Source of the DNA: Rhodocyclales bacterium
Lineage (GTDB): Bacteria > Pseudomonadota > Gammaproteobacteria > Burkholderiales > Rhodocyclaceae
DNA length: 36,714 nt
Reading direction: 5' to 3'
Assembly: GCA_026399435.1 (NCBI GenBank)
Contig: JAPLQX010000021.1
Coordinates: forward strand, 1 to 36,714
Below, piece after piece: positions 16,331 to 23,384 of this stretch (position 1 is the stretch's first letter; every line of letters starts with the position of its first letter). Position numbers and translations under genes: made by a program. Below the pieces are notes generated by a model. It ran no database searches and was not told the origin of the DNA. It worked only from the letters and a program-made list of their open reading frames with translations.

Positions 16331-16651
16331 ATGAAAGAACTGCGTTTTCGCGGAAGCTCGCTTGATGATCTGCGCAAGTTCCCGGCGCTCTCCGTGCGGG
16401 AAGCCGGCTACCAGATGGACAAGGTGCAGAACGGCAAGGAGCCTACAGACTGGAAGCCGATGGAAACGATAGGCGCGGGCGTCAAGGAGATTCGGATACA
16501 GGACGAGGCCGGCACCTTCCGGGTGATCTATCTGGCGAAACTGGTCGATGCCGTCTATATCCTGCATTGCTTCCAGAAGAAAACGCCGCAGACCAGCGAG
16601 AAGGACATCAAGCTGGCCAGGAAACGTTTCAAGGACTTGATGAAGGAGTAG
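16331..16651 (+). CDS. RelE/HigB-like toxin (phage Gp49-like family)
   Basis: A 106-residue basic protein of the RelE/ParE superfamily, in the Gp49-like branch often annotated HigB. The family pattern is seen in DLRKFPALSVREAGYQ (helix 1-2), KEIRIQDEAGTFRVIYLAK (strands two and three) and YILHCFQKKTPQTSEKDI, then ARKRFKDLMKE at the end. Characterised members cleave mRNA on the ribosome. The gene order, toxin first and XRE antitoxin second, is typical of HigBA-type pairs. The antitoxin starts two bases after this stop. No Shine-Dalgarno is available because the promoter is so close. The pair sits between a broken and an intact tag copy, so it belongs to an inserted segment. Confidence 0.88.
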   Translation: MKELRFRGSSLDDLRKFPALSVREAGYQMDKVQNGKEPTDWKPMETIGAGVKEIRIQDEAGTFRVIYLAKLVDAVYILHCFQKKTPQTSEKDIKLARKRFKDLMKE

Positions 16652-16653
16652 CC

Positions 16654-16977
16654 ATGAGCAAGGAACAGCGATTCGCCAGTGTGTGGGAGGCCATCGAAGA
16701 CACGCCGCAACAGGCCGCCAGCATGCGCGCCCGGTCGGCGCTGATGATGGAGCTTGAGAGCATCATCAAGCAGCGCGGCATGACTCAGGCGGCAGCTGCT
16801 ACCCTGTTTGGCGTCACCCAGCCCCGCGTCTCTGACCTGATGCGCGGCAAGATCAATCTGTTCTCCCTGGATTGCCTGATCGACATGGCTACCGTCGCCG
16901 GCTTGGAGCCCCACGTCACCATCAAGAAGCCGAAGGCGACACGGAAACGGCGAGATGCGGAACTGGCTGCGGCCTGA
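16654..16977 (+). CDS. XRE-family antitoxin
   Basis: A 107-residue helix-turn-helix protein partnered with the toxin gene just upstream. The HTH covers about residues 38-75, including RGMTQAAAATLFGVTQPRVS and DLMRGKINLFSLDCLIDMAT, the usual layout of HigA-like/HTH_37 antitoxins. A basic tail (KKPKATRKRRDAEL) follows. ATG 16654 is preceded by AAGGAGTAGCC, a good Shine-Dalgarno formed partly by the end of the toxin gene, so the two are translationally linked. It should bind the toxin and repress the promoter at 16296-16323. Confidence 0.9.
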   Translation: MSKEQRFASVWEAIEDTPQQAASMRARSALMMELESIIKQRGMTQAAAATLFGVTQPRVSDLMRGKINLFSLDCLIDMATVAGLEPHVTIKKPKATRKRRDAELAAA

Positions 16978-16986
16978 ACAGCACGA

Positions 16987-17014
16987 GAATAGAGGACAGA
17001 CCACGGTTTTTTCT
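16987..17014 (+). repeat. GGACAGACCACG leader motif before the RAYT-type gene
   Basis: The string GAATAGAGGACAGACCACGG followed by TTTTTTCT precedes the transposase fragment by about 40 bases. From memory, similar GGGGACAGACCACGTTTT strings recur next to IS200/RAYT-like transposase genes in proteobacteria. I cannot check this here. It may be part of the transposase's recognition sequence or a family-specific leader. Confidence 0.4.
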
Positions 17015-17052
17015 GCTAGGGTTGAGCCGGTTTCTTTCTCCGCCTTCTTCTC

Positions 17053-17334
17053 ATGCCGCGCCGCGCCCGCCTCGCCCCGCCCAATGTTCCGCTGCACCTG
17101 ATTCAGCGCGGCAACAACCGCCAGGTCTGCTTCTTTGCCGACGAGGACTACCGCTTCTATCTGGACTGGCTGGCCGAGCATGCCGGAAGACCGGGTGCCG
17201 CGTCCACGGTCACCCCGGTGAACGATGCCGCTGTTGCCACCGATCCCAGCGTGACTCTAGCGGAAGATGGCATGAGCCGCATCGATCTGGTGGCGTTGGT
17301 TCACAAGCCATCAACGCGACCGGAGAGTTACTAG
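17053..17334 (+). pseudogene. Truncated RAYT/Y1-type transposase fused to foreign sequence
   Basis: The first ~44 residues (to about 17184) are the N-terminus of a REP-associated tyrosine transposase: MPRRARLAPPNVPLHLIQRG, then NNRQVCFFADEDYRFYLDWL. In intact proteins this leads to the HUH histidine pair and, later, the catalytic tyrosine. Here the sequence leaves the family after LAEHA and neither the HUH motif nor the tyrosine is present, so the product is inactive. The open frame continues for about 50 codons of different origin, including the adhesin-like piece at 17206-17271, and stops at 17334. The 17272-17337 part is not recognised. The 5' portion is homologous to transposases that act on REP-type sequences; a REP-like array lies at 33155-33500. 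Confidence 0.8.
17206..17271 (+). other. Fragment resembling a cadherin/VCBS-type adhesin repeat
   Basis: In the chimeric frame these bases encode TVTPVNDAAVATDPSV, then TLAEDG. The TVTPVNDAPVA...EDG pattern is the junction between tandem Ig/cadherin/VCBS-like repeats in giant RTX adhesins. Only one junction is present. It is joined to the transposase head at one side and to unrecognised sequence at the other, and has no export or expression context of its own. Confidence 0.55.
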
Positions 17335-17337
17335 ACC

Positions 17338-17931
17338 GTGGTGCCTTTCCCAATATCGGCGGAGCAATTTTCCCGCTGTCCCTGGTGCGGCAACGATCCG
17401 CTCTACGTCGCGTATCACGATACCGAATGGGGCGTGCCCTGCCATGACGAACGCACCCTGTTCGAGTTCCTCATCCTCGAAGGCGCCCAGGCCGGACTGT
17501 CATGGATCACGATCCTGCGCAAGCGCGAGAACTATCGCCGCGCCTTCGACAACTTCGATCCCGCCAAAATCGCCCGCTACGGCGAGGCGGACGTGGCGCG
17601 ACTGCTTGGTGATGCGGGCATCGTCAGAAACCGGCTGAAGATTGCGGCCAGCATCGGCAACGCCCGCGCCACGGTGGAACTCTACGAAAAGGGCGGCTCG
17701 CTCGACCGGTTGCTGTGGCAGTTTGTCGATGGGCGTCCGCGCATCAACCGCTGGCGTTCGCTGGCCGAAGTTCCTGCCATCACGGCCGAAGCGGAGGCCC
17801 TGTCGAAGGAACTCAAGCGCCGCGGCTTCCGCTTCATCGGCCCCACGGTCATCTACGCCCACATGCAGGCGACCGGCATGGTCAACGACCATCTTGTCTC
17901 CTGTCCGCGCCACGCCGAACTGAGCGCCTGA
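17338..17931 (+). CDS. tag: 3-methyladenine DNA glycosylase I
   Basis: A 197-residue Tag homologue that excises 3-methyladenine from alkylated DNA. Visible family features are the zinc-binding N-terminus RCPWCG, YHDTEWGVP, the catalytic-pocket block FEFLILEGAQAGLSW, the RNRLKI segment and the C-terminal SCPRH that completes the zinc site. E. coli Tag has 187 residues and begins at the cysteine motif. Here no ATG lies near the motif, and the frame opens at GTG 17338 (or GTG 17341), adding about 12 residues (MVPFPISAEQFS) read from junction sequence. A GGAGAG lies ten bases before GTG 17338. The natural start survives only in the truncated copy at 16089. Activity is plausible because the core is complete. 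Confidence 0.92.
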   Translation: MVPFPISAEQFSRCPWCGNDPLYVAYHDTEWGVPCHDERTLFEFLILEGAQAGLSWITILRKRENYRRAFDNFDPAKIARYGEADVARLLGDAGIVRNRLKIAASIGNARATVELYEKGGSLDRLLWQFVDGRPRINRWRSLAEVPAITAEAEALSKELKRRGFRFIGPTVIYAHMQATGMVNDHLVSCPRHAELSA

Positions 17932-18033
17932 TCGCCCGGGGCCTGCCGCAGCGCATTCGCCGCCGCTGGACGAATTCGGATTCTGGTTACAATACAAACG
18001 TTTATAGCCTAAGGTCTGCTGCCCAGGTTTCGT

Positions 18034-20391
18034 ATGCAAATCGGCTTCGAAAACATCCGCGAGATCCTCGACCACCACCTGCATCAAGAGGATTTCGAGC
18101 GGCTGCTGCAAGGACTCGACGAGGCGGGCAAGGCCGAGTTGTTCTACCGGATTGCCGAACTCCTGCGCCGCACCACGGCGCTGGTCGATATTGCCAACCG
18201 CGTCTCGGACAGCCTTTCGCTCGACGTCCTGTTTCCGCGCCTGATGGAGGTGGTTACCGAGGCGCTGGACGCCGATCGCAGTTCGCTGTTTCTTCACGAT
18301 CCCGATACCGACGAGCTGTTCTCGCGGGTCATCCAGGGCGACGCCATCGGCGAGATCCGCTTCCCCTGCCACCTCGGTGTCGCCGGCTCGGTGTTCATCA
18401 GCGGCGAGGCAGAAATCATCGCCGACGCCTATGCCGACCCGCGCTTCAATCAGGAGGTCGACCGCCACACCGGCTACCACACGCGCAACATCCTCTGCGT
18501 TCCGATACGCAACAAGAAGCGCGAGGTGATAGGCATCACCCAGGTACTGAACAAGCATGCCGGAGAGTTCGACGCCGAAGACCAGCGGCTGCTGGAAGGC
18601 CTGTCGCTGCAGGCCTCCGCGGCGCTCGAAAATGCGCGCCTGTTCGAGAAGGTCGAGCGCCAGCAGCGCGAGGAAGCCATGCTGCTCGAAGTCAGCGCCT
18701 CGATCGTCTCGGAGATCCATCTCGATCCGCTGCTGATGAAGATCATGGCGGCGGCAACCTCACTGCTTGACGCCGACCGCGGTACCCTGTTTCTCTATGA
18801 CGTGGCACATGACGAGCTGTTTTCCCGCGTCGCCGGCGGAATCGGCGGCGCAGAGATTCGCTTCCCGGCCAATGCCGGCATTGCCGGGGAATGCTTCAGC
18901 AGCGGCCGGGTAATCAACATTGCCGACGCCTACAACGATTCCCGCTTCAATCCCGAGTTCGACCGGCACACCGGCTACCATACCCATAGCATGCTGTGCA
19001 TGCCGATCATCGCCAGGGGCGAGCGCAAGATCGGCGTCATGCAGATTCTGAATCGCAAGGGCGGAGCGTTTGGCAGCGCCGATGAAAGGCGACTGCGGGC
19101 GTTCTCGGCCCAGGCCGCCGTCGCCATCGAGAATGCAAAGTTGTTCAAGGAGGTCAGCGCCGCACGCAACTACAACGAGGCCATTCTGCACAGCATGAAC
19201 AATGCCGTGCTGACGCTAGATGCCAACGGCGTACTGATGAAAGTCAACGAATCGGCGCGACGCATTCTGCGCCGCAGCGACGAAGACCTGCTGGGCCACA
19301 GGCTGGATGAGCACTTCACCGGTCGTAATACCTGGGTGGCGAAAAGTCTCGAAAAGGTCCGCAACTCGGGCAACACGGACATCACCGTCGACACCGACCT
19401 GTTCGTCGAGGACGCCGACCTGATCTCCGTCAACCTGACCACGGTGCCGCTGACCAGCATCCAGCACGAGTCGATCGGCTACATGCTGATGATGGAGGAC
19501 ATCACCCGCGAGAAGCGTCTGCGCAATACCATGTCGCGCTACATGAGCAAGACGGTGGTAGACCAGCTCCTGGCCAGCGGCGAAGCCGTGCTGGGCGGCA
19601 CCGGGCGCGATGTCAGCGTGCTGTTTTCCGATATCCGCGGCTTCACCTCGATTTCGGAACGGCTCGGCGCGAAGGAGACCGTGGCATTGCTCAACGAATA
19701 TTTCACCGACATGGTGGATATCGTGTTTGCCCACGACGGGGTCCTCGACAAATACATCGGCGACATGATCATGGCGGTATTCGGCTCGGTGCTGCAGAGC
19801 GAGGACGACGCGAGGAATGCGGTCATGGTCGGCAACAAGATGCTGACCGGCCTGCACCAGCTGAACCGGCGGCGCGCCGCGCGCGGCGCCGAAGCTATCC
19901 GCATCGGGGTGGGCATCAGCACCGGCAACGTGGTCGCGGGAAACATCGGGTCGCTGAAGCGGATGGAATACACGGTCATCGGCGACAGGGTCAACCTCGC
20001 CGAACGACTGGAAGGCGCCAACAAGTTCTATGGCACCTCTATCCTGATCTGCGACGCGACCTACGCGGCGATCAAGGATCACGCTTCTGCCCGCGAGATC
20101 GACCTGATCCGGGTGCGCGGCAGGGAGATGCCGGTTGCAATCTACGAAGCGATCGGCCATCACTCCGAAGACAGCTTCCCGCACCGGGCCGAAGTGCTGG
20201 GCGCATTCAACGAGGGTCTGACGCGCTACCGCCAGCGCGAATGGACAGCGGCGGAGAGTTGCTTCCGTCAGGCGCTGGCCGGCAACCCCGAGGATGGACC
20301 ATCGAGAATCTACCTCGATCGCTGCGGGATCTACCGCGGCACCCCCCCTCCCGCAGACTGGGACGGCGTGTGGACGATGCAGCACAACTAG
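18034..20391 (+). CDS. GAF-GAF-PAS class III nucleotide cyclase (CyaB-like)
   Basis: A 785-residue soluble sensor cyclase. GAF-A spans about 45-205, GAF-B about 215-372, PAS about 380-495 and the cyclase domain about 522-715; a C-terminal region (about 720-785) resembles a short TPR. The GAF domains match the N[KR]XnFX3DE signature of cyclic-nucleotide-binding GAFs: GAF-A has N173-K174...F179...D183 but Gln184 for Glu, and GAF-B has a complete N340-R341...F346...D350-E351. Both also share a FNxExDRHTGYHT block, so they arose by duplication. The cyclase core has Asp533, Asp577, Lys573, Asp651, Asn654 and Arg658, as expected for an adenylate cyclase. Anabaena CyaB1/CyaB2 have this order and are activated by cAMP through GAF. 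Confidence 0.92.
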   Translation: MQIGFENIREILDHHLHQEDFERLLQGLDEAGKAELFYRIAELLRRTTALVDIANRVSDSLSLDVLFPRLMEVVTEALDADRSSLFLHDPDTDELFSRVIQGDAIGEIRFPCHLGVAGSVFISGEAEIIADAYADPRFNQEVDRHTGYHTRNILCVPIRNKKREVIGITQVLNKHAGEFDAEDQRLLEGLSLQASAALENARLFEKVERQQREEAMLLEVSASIVSEIHLDPLLMKIMAAATSLLDADRGTLFLYDVAHDELFSRVAGGIGGAEIRFPANAGIAGECFSSGRVINIADAYNDSRFNPEFDRHTGYHTHSMLCMPIIARGERKIGVMQILNRKGGAFGSADERRLRAFSAQAAVAIENAKLFKEVSAARNYNEAILHSMNNAVLTLDANGVLMKVNESARRILRRSDEDLLGHRLDEHFTGRNTWVAKSLEKVRNSGNTDITVDTDLFVEDADLISVNLTTVPLTSIQHESIGYMLMMEDITREKRLRNTMSRYMSKTVVDQLLASGEAVLGGTGRDVSVLFSDIRGFTSISERLGAKETVALLNEYFTDMVDIVFAHDGVLDKYIGDMIMAVFGSVLQSEDDARNAVMVGNKMLTGLHQLNRRRAARGAEAIRIGVGISTGNVVAGNIGSLKRMEYTVIGDRVNLAERLEGANKFYGTSILICDATYAAIKDHASAREIDLIRVRGREMPVAIYEAIGHHSEDSFPHRAEVLGAFNEGLTRYRQREWTAAESCFRQALAGNPEDGPSRIYLDRCGIYRGTPPPADWDGVWTMQHN

Positions 20392-20461
20392 GCTAGGGCC
20401 AGCCGCCAGCGGCGTCCGCTTCCTCTCGCCTTCATGACCAAACAACGTACGGAGCCCGATC

Positions 20462-22054
20462 ATGGAGCTTTCTTCCCTGCTGGAACACCACGCGCGCTAC
20501 CGCCCGCATGCCACGGCGGTGGTGTTCGATCAGCAGCGGCTGGATTACCGGGCCTTCAACGCCCGCATCAACCGCATCGCGCAGCTGCTGACCGCACTCG
20601 GCGTGAAGAAGACAGAACGTGTCGCCACGCTGCTGCCCAACACACTGGAACTGCTGGAACTCTACTGGGCCTGCGCCCGGATCGGCGCCGTGGTGGTACC
20701 GCTGTCACCGCTGCTGACCGGCGTCGGCTTGTCCAGCCTGATCAACGATGCAGGCGCGGTCTGCCTCGTCACGCAGCGCAGCCTGCTGCCGGTGGTCGCC
20801 GCCGTATTGCCGCAGCTGGCGACGCTGCAGCCCTCGCGCGTGCTGCTGATCGATGGCGCGCAACCGCCCTGGGGAGACTACGCGGCGCTGGCGGCCGCTG
20901 CGCCGGAGACCGCGCCGCCTGCGGCCGGCGTCACCGGCGACGATCTCTTCAACATCATGTACACCTCGGGCACCACCGGCCTGCCCAAGGGCATCATGCA
21001 CAGCCACCGCGTGCGCACCATGTACGCACTGCTGCTGGGTGCTGCCTGGCGCATGACGCCGGAGTCGGTGGTGCTGCACAGCGGCGCCATCGTCTTCAAC
21101 GGCGCCTTCGTCACCCTGATGCCGGCCTTTCATCTCGGCGCCACCTACATCCTGCAGCGCCAGTTCGATGCGGCGGCGATGATCGCCGCCATCGCCGCGG
21201 AAAAGGTCACGCACATCATGCTGGTGCCGGCACAGATCATCGCCCTGCTCGACTCACCCGCATTCGACGCCGGAAAATTTGCCTCGCTGCAGATGATCCT
21301 CTCGCTCGGCGCGCCGCTGGCACAGCCGCGCAAGGACCAGCTGAACCAGTTGCTGCCCGGCCGCTTTCACGAACTCTACGGGCTGACCGAAGGTTTCCTC
21401 ACCATTCTCGACAAGACCGAGACCGCGCGCAAAACCGGCTCGGTCGGCTGCCCGCCGCCCTTCAGCGAAGTGCGCATCGTCGATGATGCCGGCCGCGACC
21501 TGCCGCCCGGCCAGCCCGGCGAGATCGTCGGCCGCGGCCCATTCGCCATGCAGGGCTACTGGGGCAAGCCGCAGCTCACGGCAGAAACCTTGCGCGACGG
21601 CTGGATCTACAGCGGCGACATCGGTTATCTCGATGACGAAGGCTATCTCTATCTGGTCGATCGCAAGAAGGACATGATCGATTCGGGCGGGGTCAAGGTC
21701 TATCCGCGCGACATCGAGGAAATCGCCGCCGGCCACCCGGCCGTTGCCGAGGTTTCCGTGTTCGGTATTCCGCACGAGACCTGGGGCGAAACCCCGATTG
21801 CCGCCGTCGTGTTGAAGGTTCCCGAAGGGACGCACAGCGCCGGCGCTGACTCGCTCTGCGCACCTGGGATTCCGCTTCGCGAACAGGTGATAGCGGAAGA
21901 GTTGCGCGACTGGATCAACGAACGCGTCGCGGCCCGCTATCAGCGTGTCCAGGCTGTCGTCATCATGTCTGCCTTCCCGCGCAATGCCGCCGGCAAGACG
22001 CTGAAGCGCGAGATGCGCGAGCCTTACTGGGCGGGGCGCGCTAGCCGGATCTAG
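20462..22054 (+). CDS. AMP-forming acyl-CoA synthetase/ligase
   Basis: A 530-residue class I adenylate-forming enzyme. The ATP-binding loop is YTSGTTGLPKG (167-177), the A5 motif is ELYGLTEG, the A7-A8 region is GWIYSGDIGYLDDEGYLYLV then DRKKDMIDSGGVKVYP, and the catalytic lysine lies in NAAGKTLKRE (about 511). The type of acid (fatty or aromatic) cannot be fixed from sequence. Near residues 457-474 there is an unusual stretch, SAGADSLCAPGIPLREQ, where relatives usually have a short loop before EELRDWINERVA; its DNA resembles the dispersed repeat found in lapD (reported separately). The final 14 bases overlap the convergent MFS gene. A short 70-base gap separates it from the upstream cyclase. 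Confidence 0.9.
   Translation: MELSSLLEHHARYRPHATAVVFDQQRLDYRAFNARINRIAQLLTALGVKKTERVATLLPNTLELLELYWACARIGAVVVPLSPLLTGVGLSSLINDAGAVCLVTQRSLLPVVAAVLPQLATLQPSRVLLIDGAQPPWGDYAALAAAAPETAPPAAGVTGDDLFNIMYTSGTTGLPKGIMHSHRVRTMYALLLGAAWRMTPESVVLHSGAIVFNGAFVTLMPAFHLGATYILQRQFDAAAMIAAIAAEKVTHIMLVPAQIIALLDSPAFDAGKFASLQMILSLGAPLAQPRKDQLNQLLPGRFHELYGLTEGFLTILDKTETARKTGSVGCPPPFSEVRIVDDAGRDLPPGQPGEIVGRGPFAMQGYWGKPQLTAETLRDGWIYSGDIGYLDDEGYLYLVDRKKDMIDSGGVKVYPRDIEEIAAGHPAVAEVSVFGIPHETWGETPIAAVVLKVPEGTHSAGADSLCAPGIPLREQVIAEELRDWINERVAARYQRVQAVVIMSAFPRNAAGKTLKREMREPYWAGRASRI
21833..21885 (+). repeat. Possible reverse-oriented copy of the in-frame repeat, in the ligase gene
   Basis: The core CCTGGGATTCCGCTTCGC (21863-21880) matches the complement of the lapD and ATP-grasp copies at 14 of 17 and 15 of 18 bases, and is preceded by AGCGCCGGCGCTGAC. 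Here it is translated in the other direction as SAGADSLCAPGIPLREQ. The position corresponds to a loop that is short in related ligases. Similarity outside the core is weaker, so this copy is less certain. Confidence 0.4.
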
Positions 22055-23276
22055 CCGGAGCCGGAACTGCCTTGCGGCGCATGGCGAGCACCGTCAGCAC
22101 CGCCAGCACCTGCAGCAGCGCCACGCCCGGCAAGACGCCATCCCGGCCACCGGCATCGAGCAGCATGCCGAAGGCCAGCGGGCCGAGCGCAAGACCGACG
22201 TCGATTCCGGAATAGACAAAACCATAAACGCGGCCGAAGGCCGGTGACGCATTGCCGCCTGCCAGCGAGTCGGTGGCAACGCGACGCACCAGCAGATCGC
22301 GCGAAGGGCCGGCGAGACCGACGCCGAGACCGATGCCCACCATCAGCGGAATCACGCCCCAGGCCGCCGGCAAACCACTCGCCAGCACGGCCGCGAAGAT
22401 AGCCGCCCCTATCATGGCCGTGCCGACCGCCCGCTCGTGCGAATGTACGCGCACGGCGATGAAACCGCCGACCACCATGCCCGCCGCCGAACCCAGCAGG
22501 TAGCCAGTCAATGCCGCCACGGCCGCGGTCGGCGAGAAACCGTAGAGGCCTCCCAACACGGGTGCCGAAAAATTCTGCAGGCCGCTGAAGGCCGCCGTGA
22601 CCAGCAGAAAGAACAGGAAGGCCCGCCAGATCACGGCGACGCTGAGGAAACCGAAGGTCGCCCCCGCCGCCATGCCGCCGGCGCCGACTCTTGCCCGGTC
22701 ATCATCCAGCAGCGACCGCGCCATCTGCAGCGCGGCAATCGAGCACAAAGCCACCAGCGTCGCCGCAACGCCTGCGCCGCGCCAACCGGCCAGAGCCATT
22801 GCCGTGCCGGAAATGGCCGCGCCAAGCGCCCACCCGAGATTGCCCGAGAGCCCATGCACCGAAAACGCATGCCCGAGGCGCGAGGGCGACACCTTCTTGT
22901 TCAGCAGGGAAAAATCCGCCGGATGGAAGACCGAATTGCCGGCCCCGGCGAGAACCGCCACCAGCAGCAGCATCCAATAGTTGGCGGCTGCCGAGAGCGC
23001 CACGCCGGAGAGCGCCAGCAGGCTCACTCCCGCCATCAGCACGCGGCGCGCGCCATAGCGATCGACGACGATGCCGGCAAAGGCCTGGCCCAGGCCCGAG
23101 ATGGCGAAGAACACGGTCATCAGGAAGCCGGCCTCGGTGTAGCTGAAACCGAAGGCCGGCATCAGCAGCGGAAACAGCGGCGGCAGCAGGAGATGGAACA
23201 GGTGCGAGGTGGCGTGCGCGACACCCACCACCGCAATCACGGCAGCATCGGCACGGACAGTCGTATTCGGAGTCAT
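22041..23276 (-). CDS. MFS transporter (Fsr-like)
   Basis: A 411-residue protein with about twelve hydrophobic segments in two halves separated by a cytoplasmic loop near residues 190-205. The loop between helices 2 and 3 carries the MFS signature-like GIVVDRYGARRVLM. The N-terminus (AHATSHLFHLLLPPLFPLL) resembles the fosmidomycin-resistance (Fsr) branch, whose members start with a histidine-rich first helix. Substrate and direction are unknown. It converges on the acyl-CoA ligase with a 14-base overlap, and no operon partner is obvious. A GTCGGCGCCGG stretch in the central loop is only weakly like the dispersed repeat and I do not count it. Confidence 0.86.
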   Translation of the reverse strand: MTPNTTVRADAAVIAVVGVAHATSHLFHLLLPPLFPLLMPAFGFSYTEAGFLMTVFFAISGLGQAFAGIVVDRYGARRVLMAGVSLLALSGVALSAAANYWMLLLVAVLAGAGNSVFHPADFSLLNKKVSPSRLGHAFSVHGLSGNLGWALGAAISGTAMALAGWRGAGVAATLVALCSIAALQMARSLLDDDRARVGAGGMAAGATFGFLSVAVIWRAFLFFLLVTAAFSGLQNFSAPVLGGLYGFSPTAAVAALTGYLLGSAAGMVVGGFIAVRVHSHERAVGTAMIGAAIFAAVLASGLPAAWGVIPLMVGIGLGVGLAGPSRDLLVRRVATDSLAGGNASPAFGRVYGFVYSGIDVGLALGPLAFGMLLDAGGRDGVLPGVALLQVLAVLTVLAMRRKAVPAPARSG

Positions 23277-23337
23277 GGCGCGATGCTAACCGAAATGCAT
23301 GGCTGAAATAAACGGCACAGGAAGCAGTGTTATTACT

Positions 23338-23364
23338 CCGCAGGCAGTCCATGACTGCCTGCGG
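23338..23364 (-). terminator. Perfect 11-bp hairpin after the glycine-zipper gene
   Basis: CCGCAGGCAGT (23338-23348) and ACTGCCTGCGG (23354-23364) are exact complements around the loop CCATG. It begins 20 bases after the stop of the minus-strand glycine-zipper gene. No run of T follows on either strand, so it may act as a weak or factor-assisted terminator or as a 3' stabiliser. Confidence 0.5.
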
Positions 23365-23384
23365 CCCCGGCCAGCGATCAGCGA

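Noticed and set aside
17985..18033. TACAAT at 17988 as a promoter of the GAF cyclase
   Set aside because: No acceptable -35 at the right distance; the match may be chance in an AT-richer spot.
22672..22698. GTCGGCGCCGGCGGCATGGCG in the MFS gene as a further repeat copy
   Set aside because: Only about 16 of 21 bases agree and the central MFS loop is naturally variable; not enough to include.
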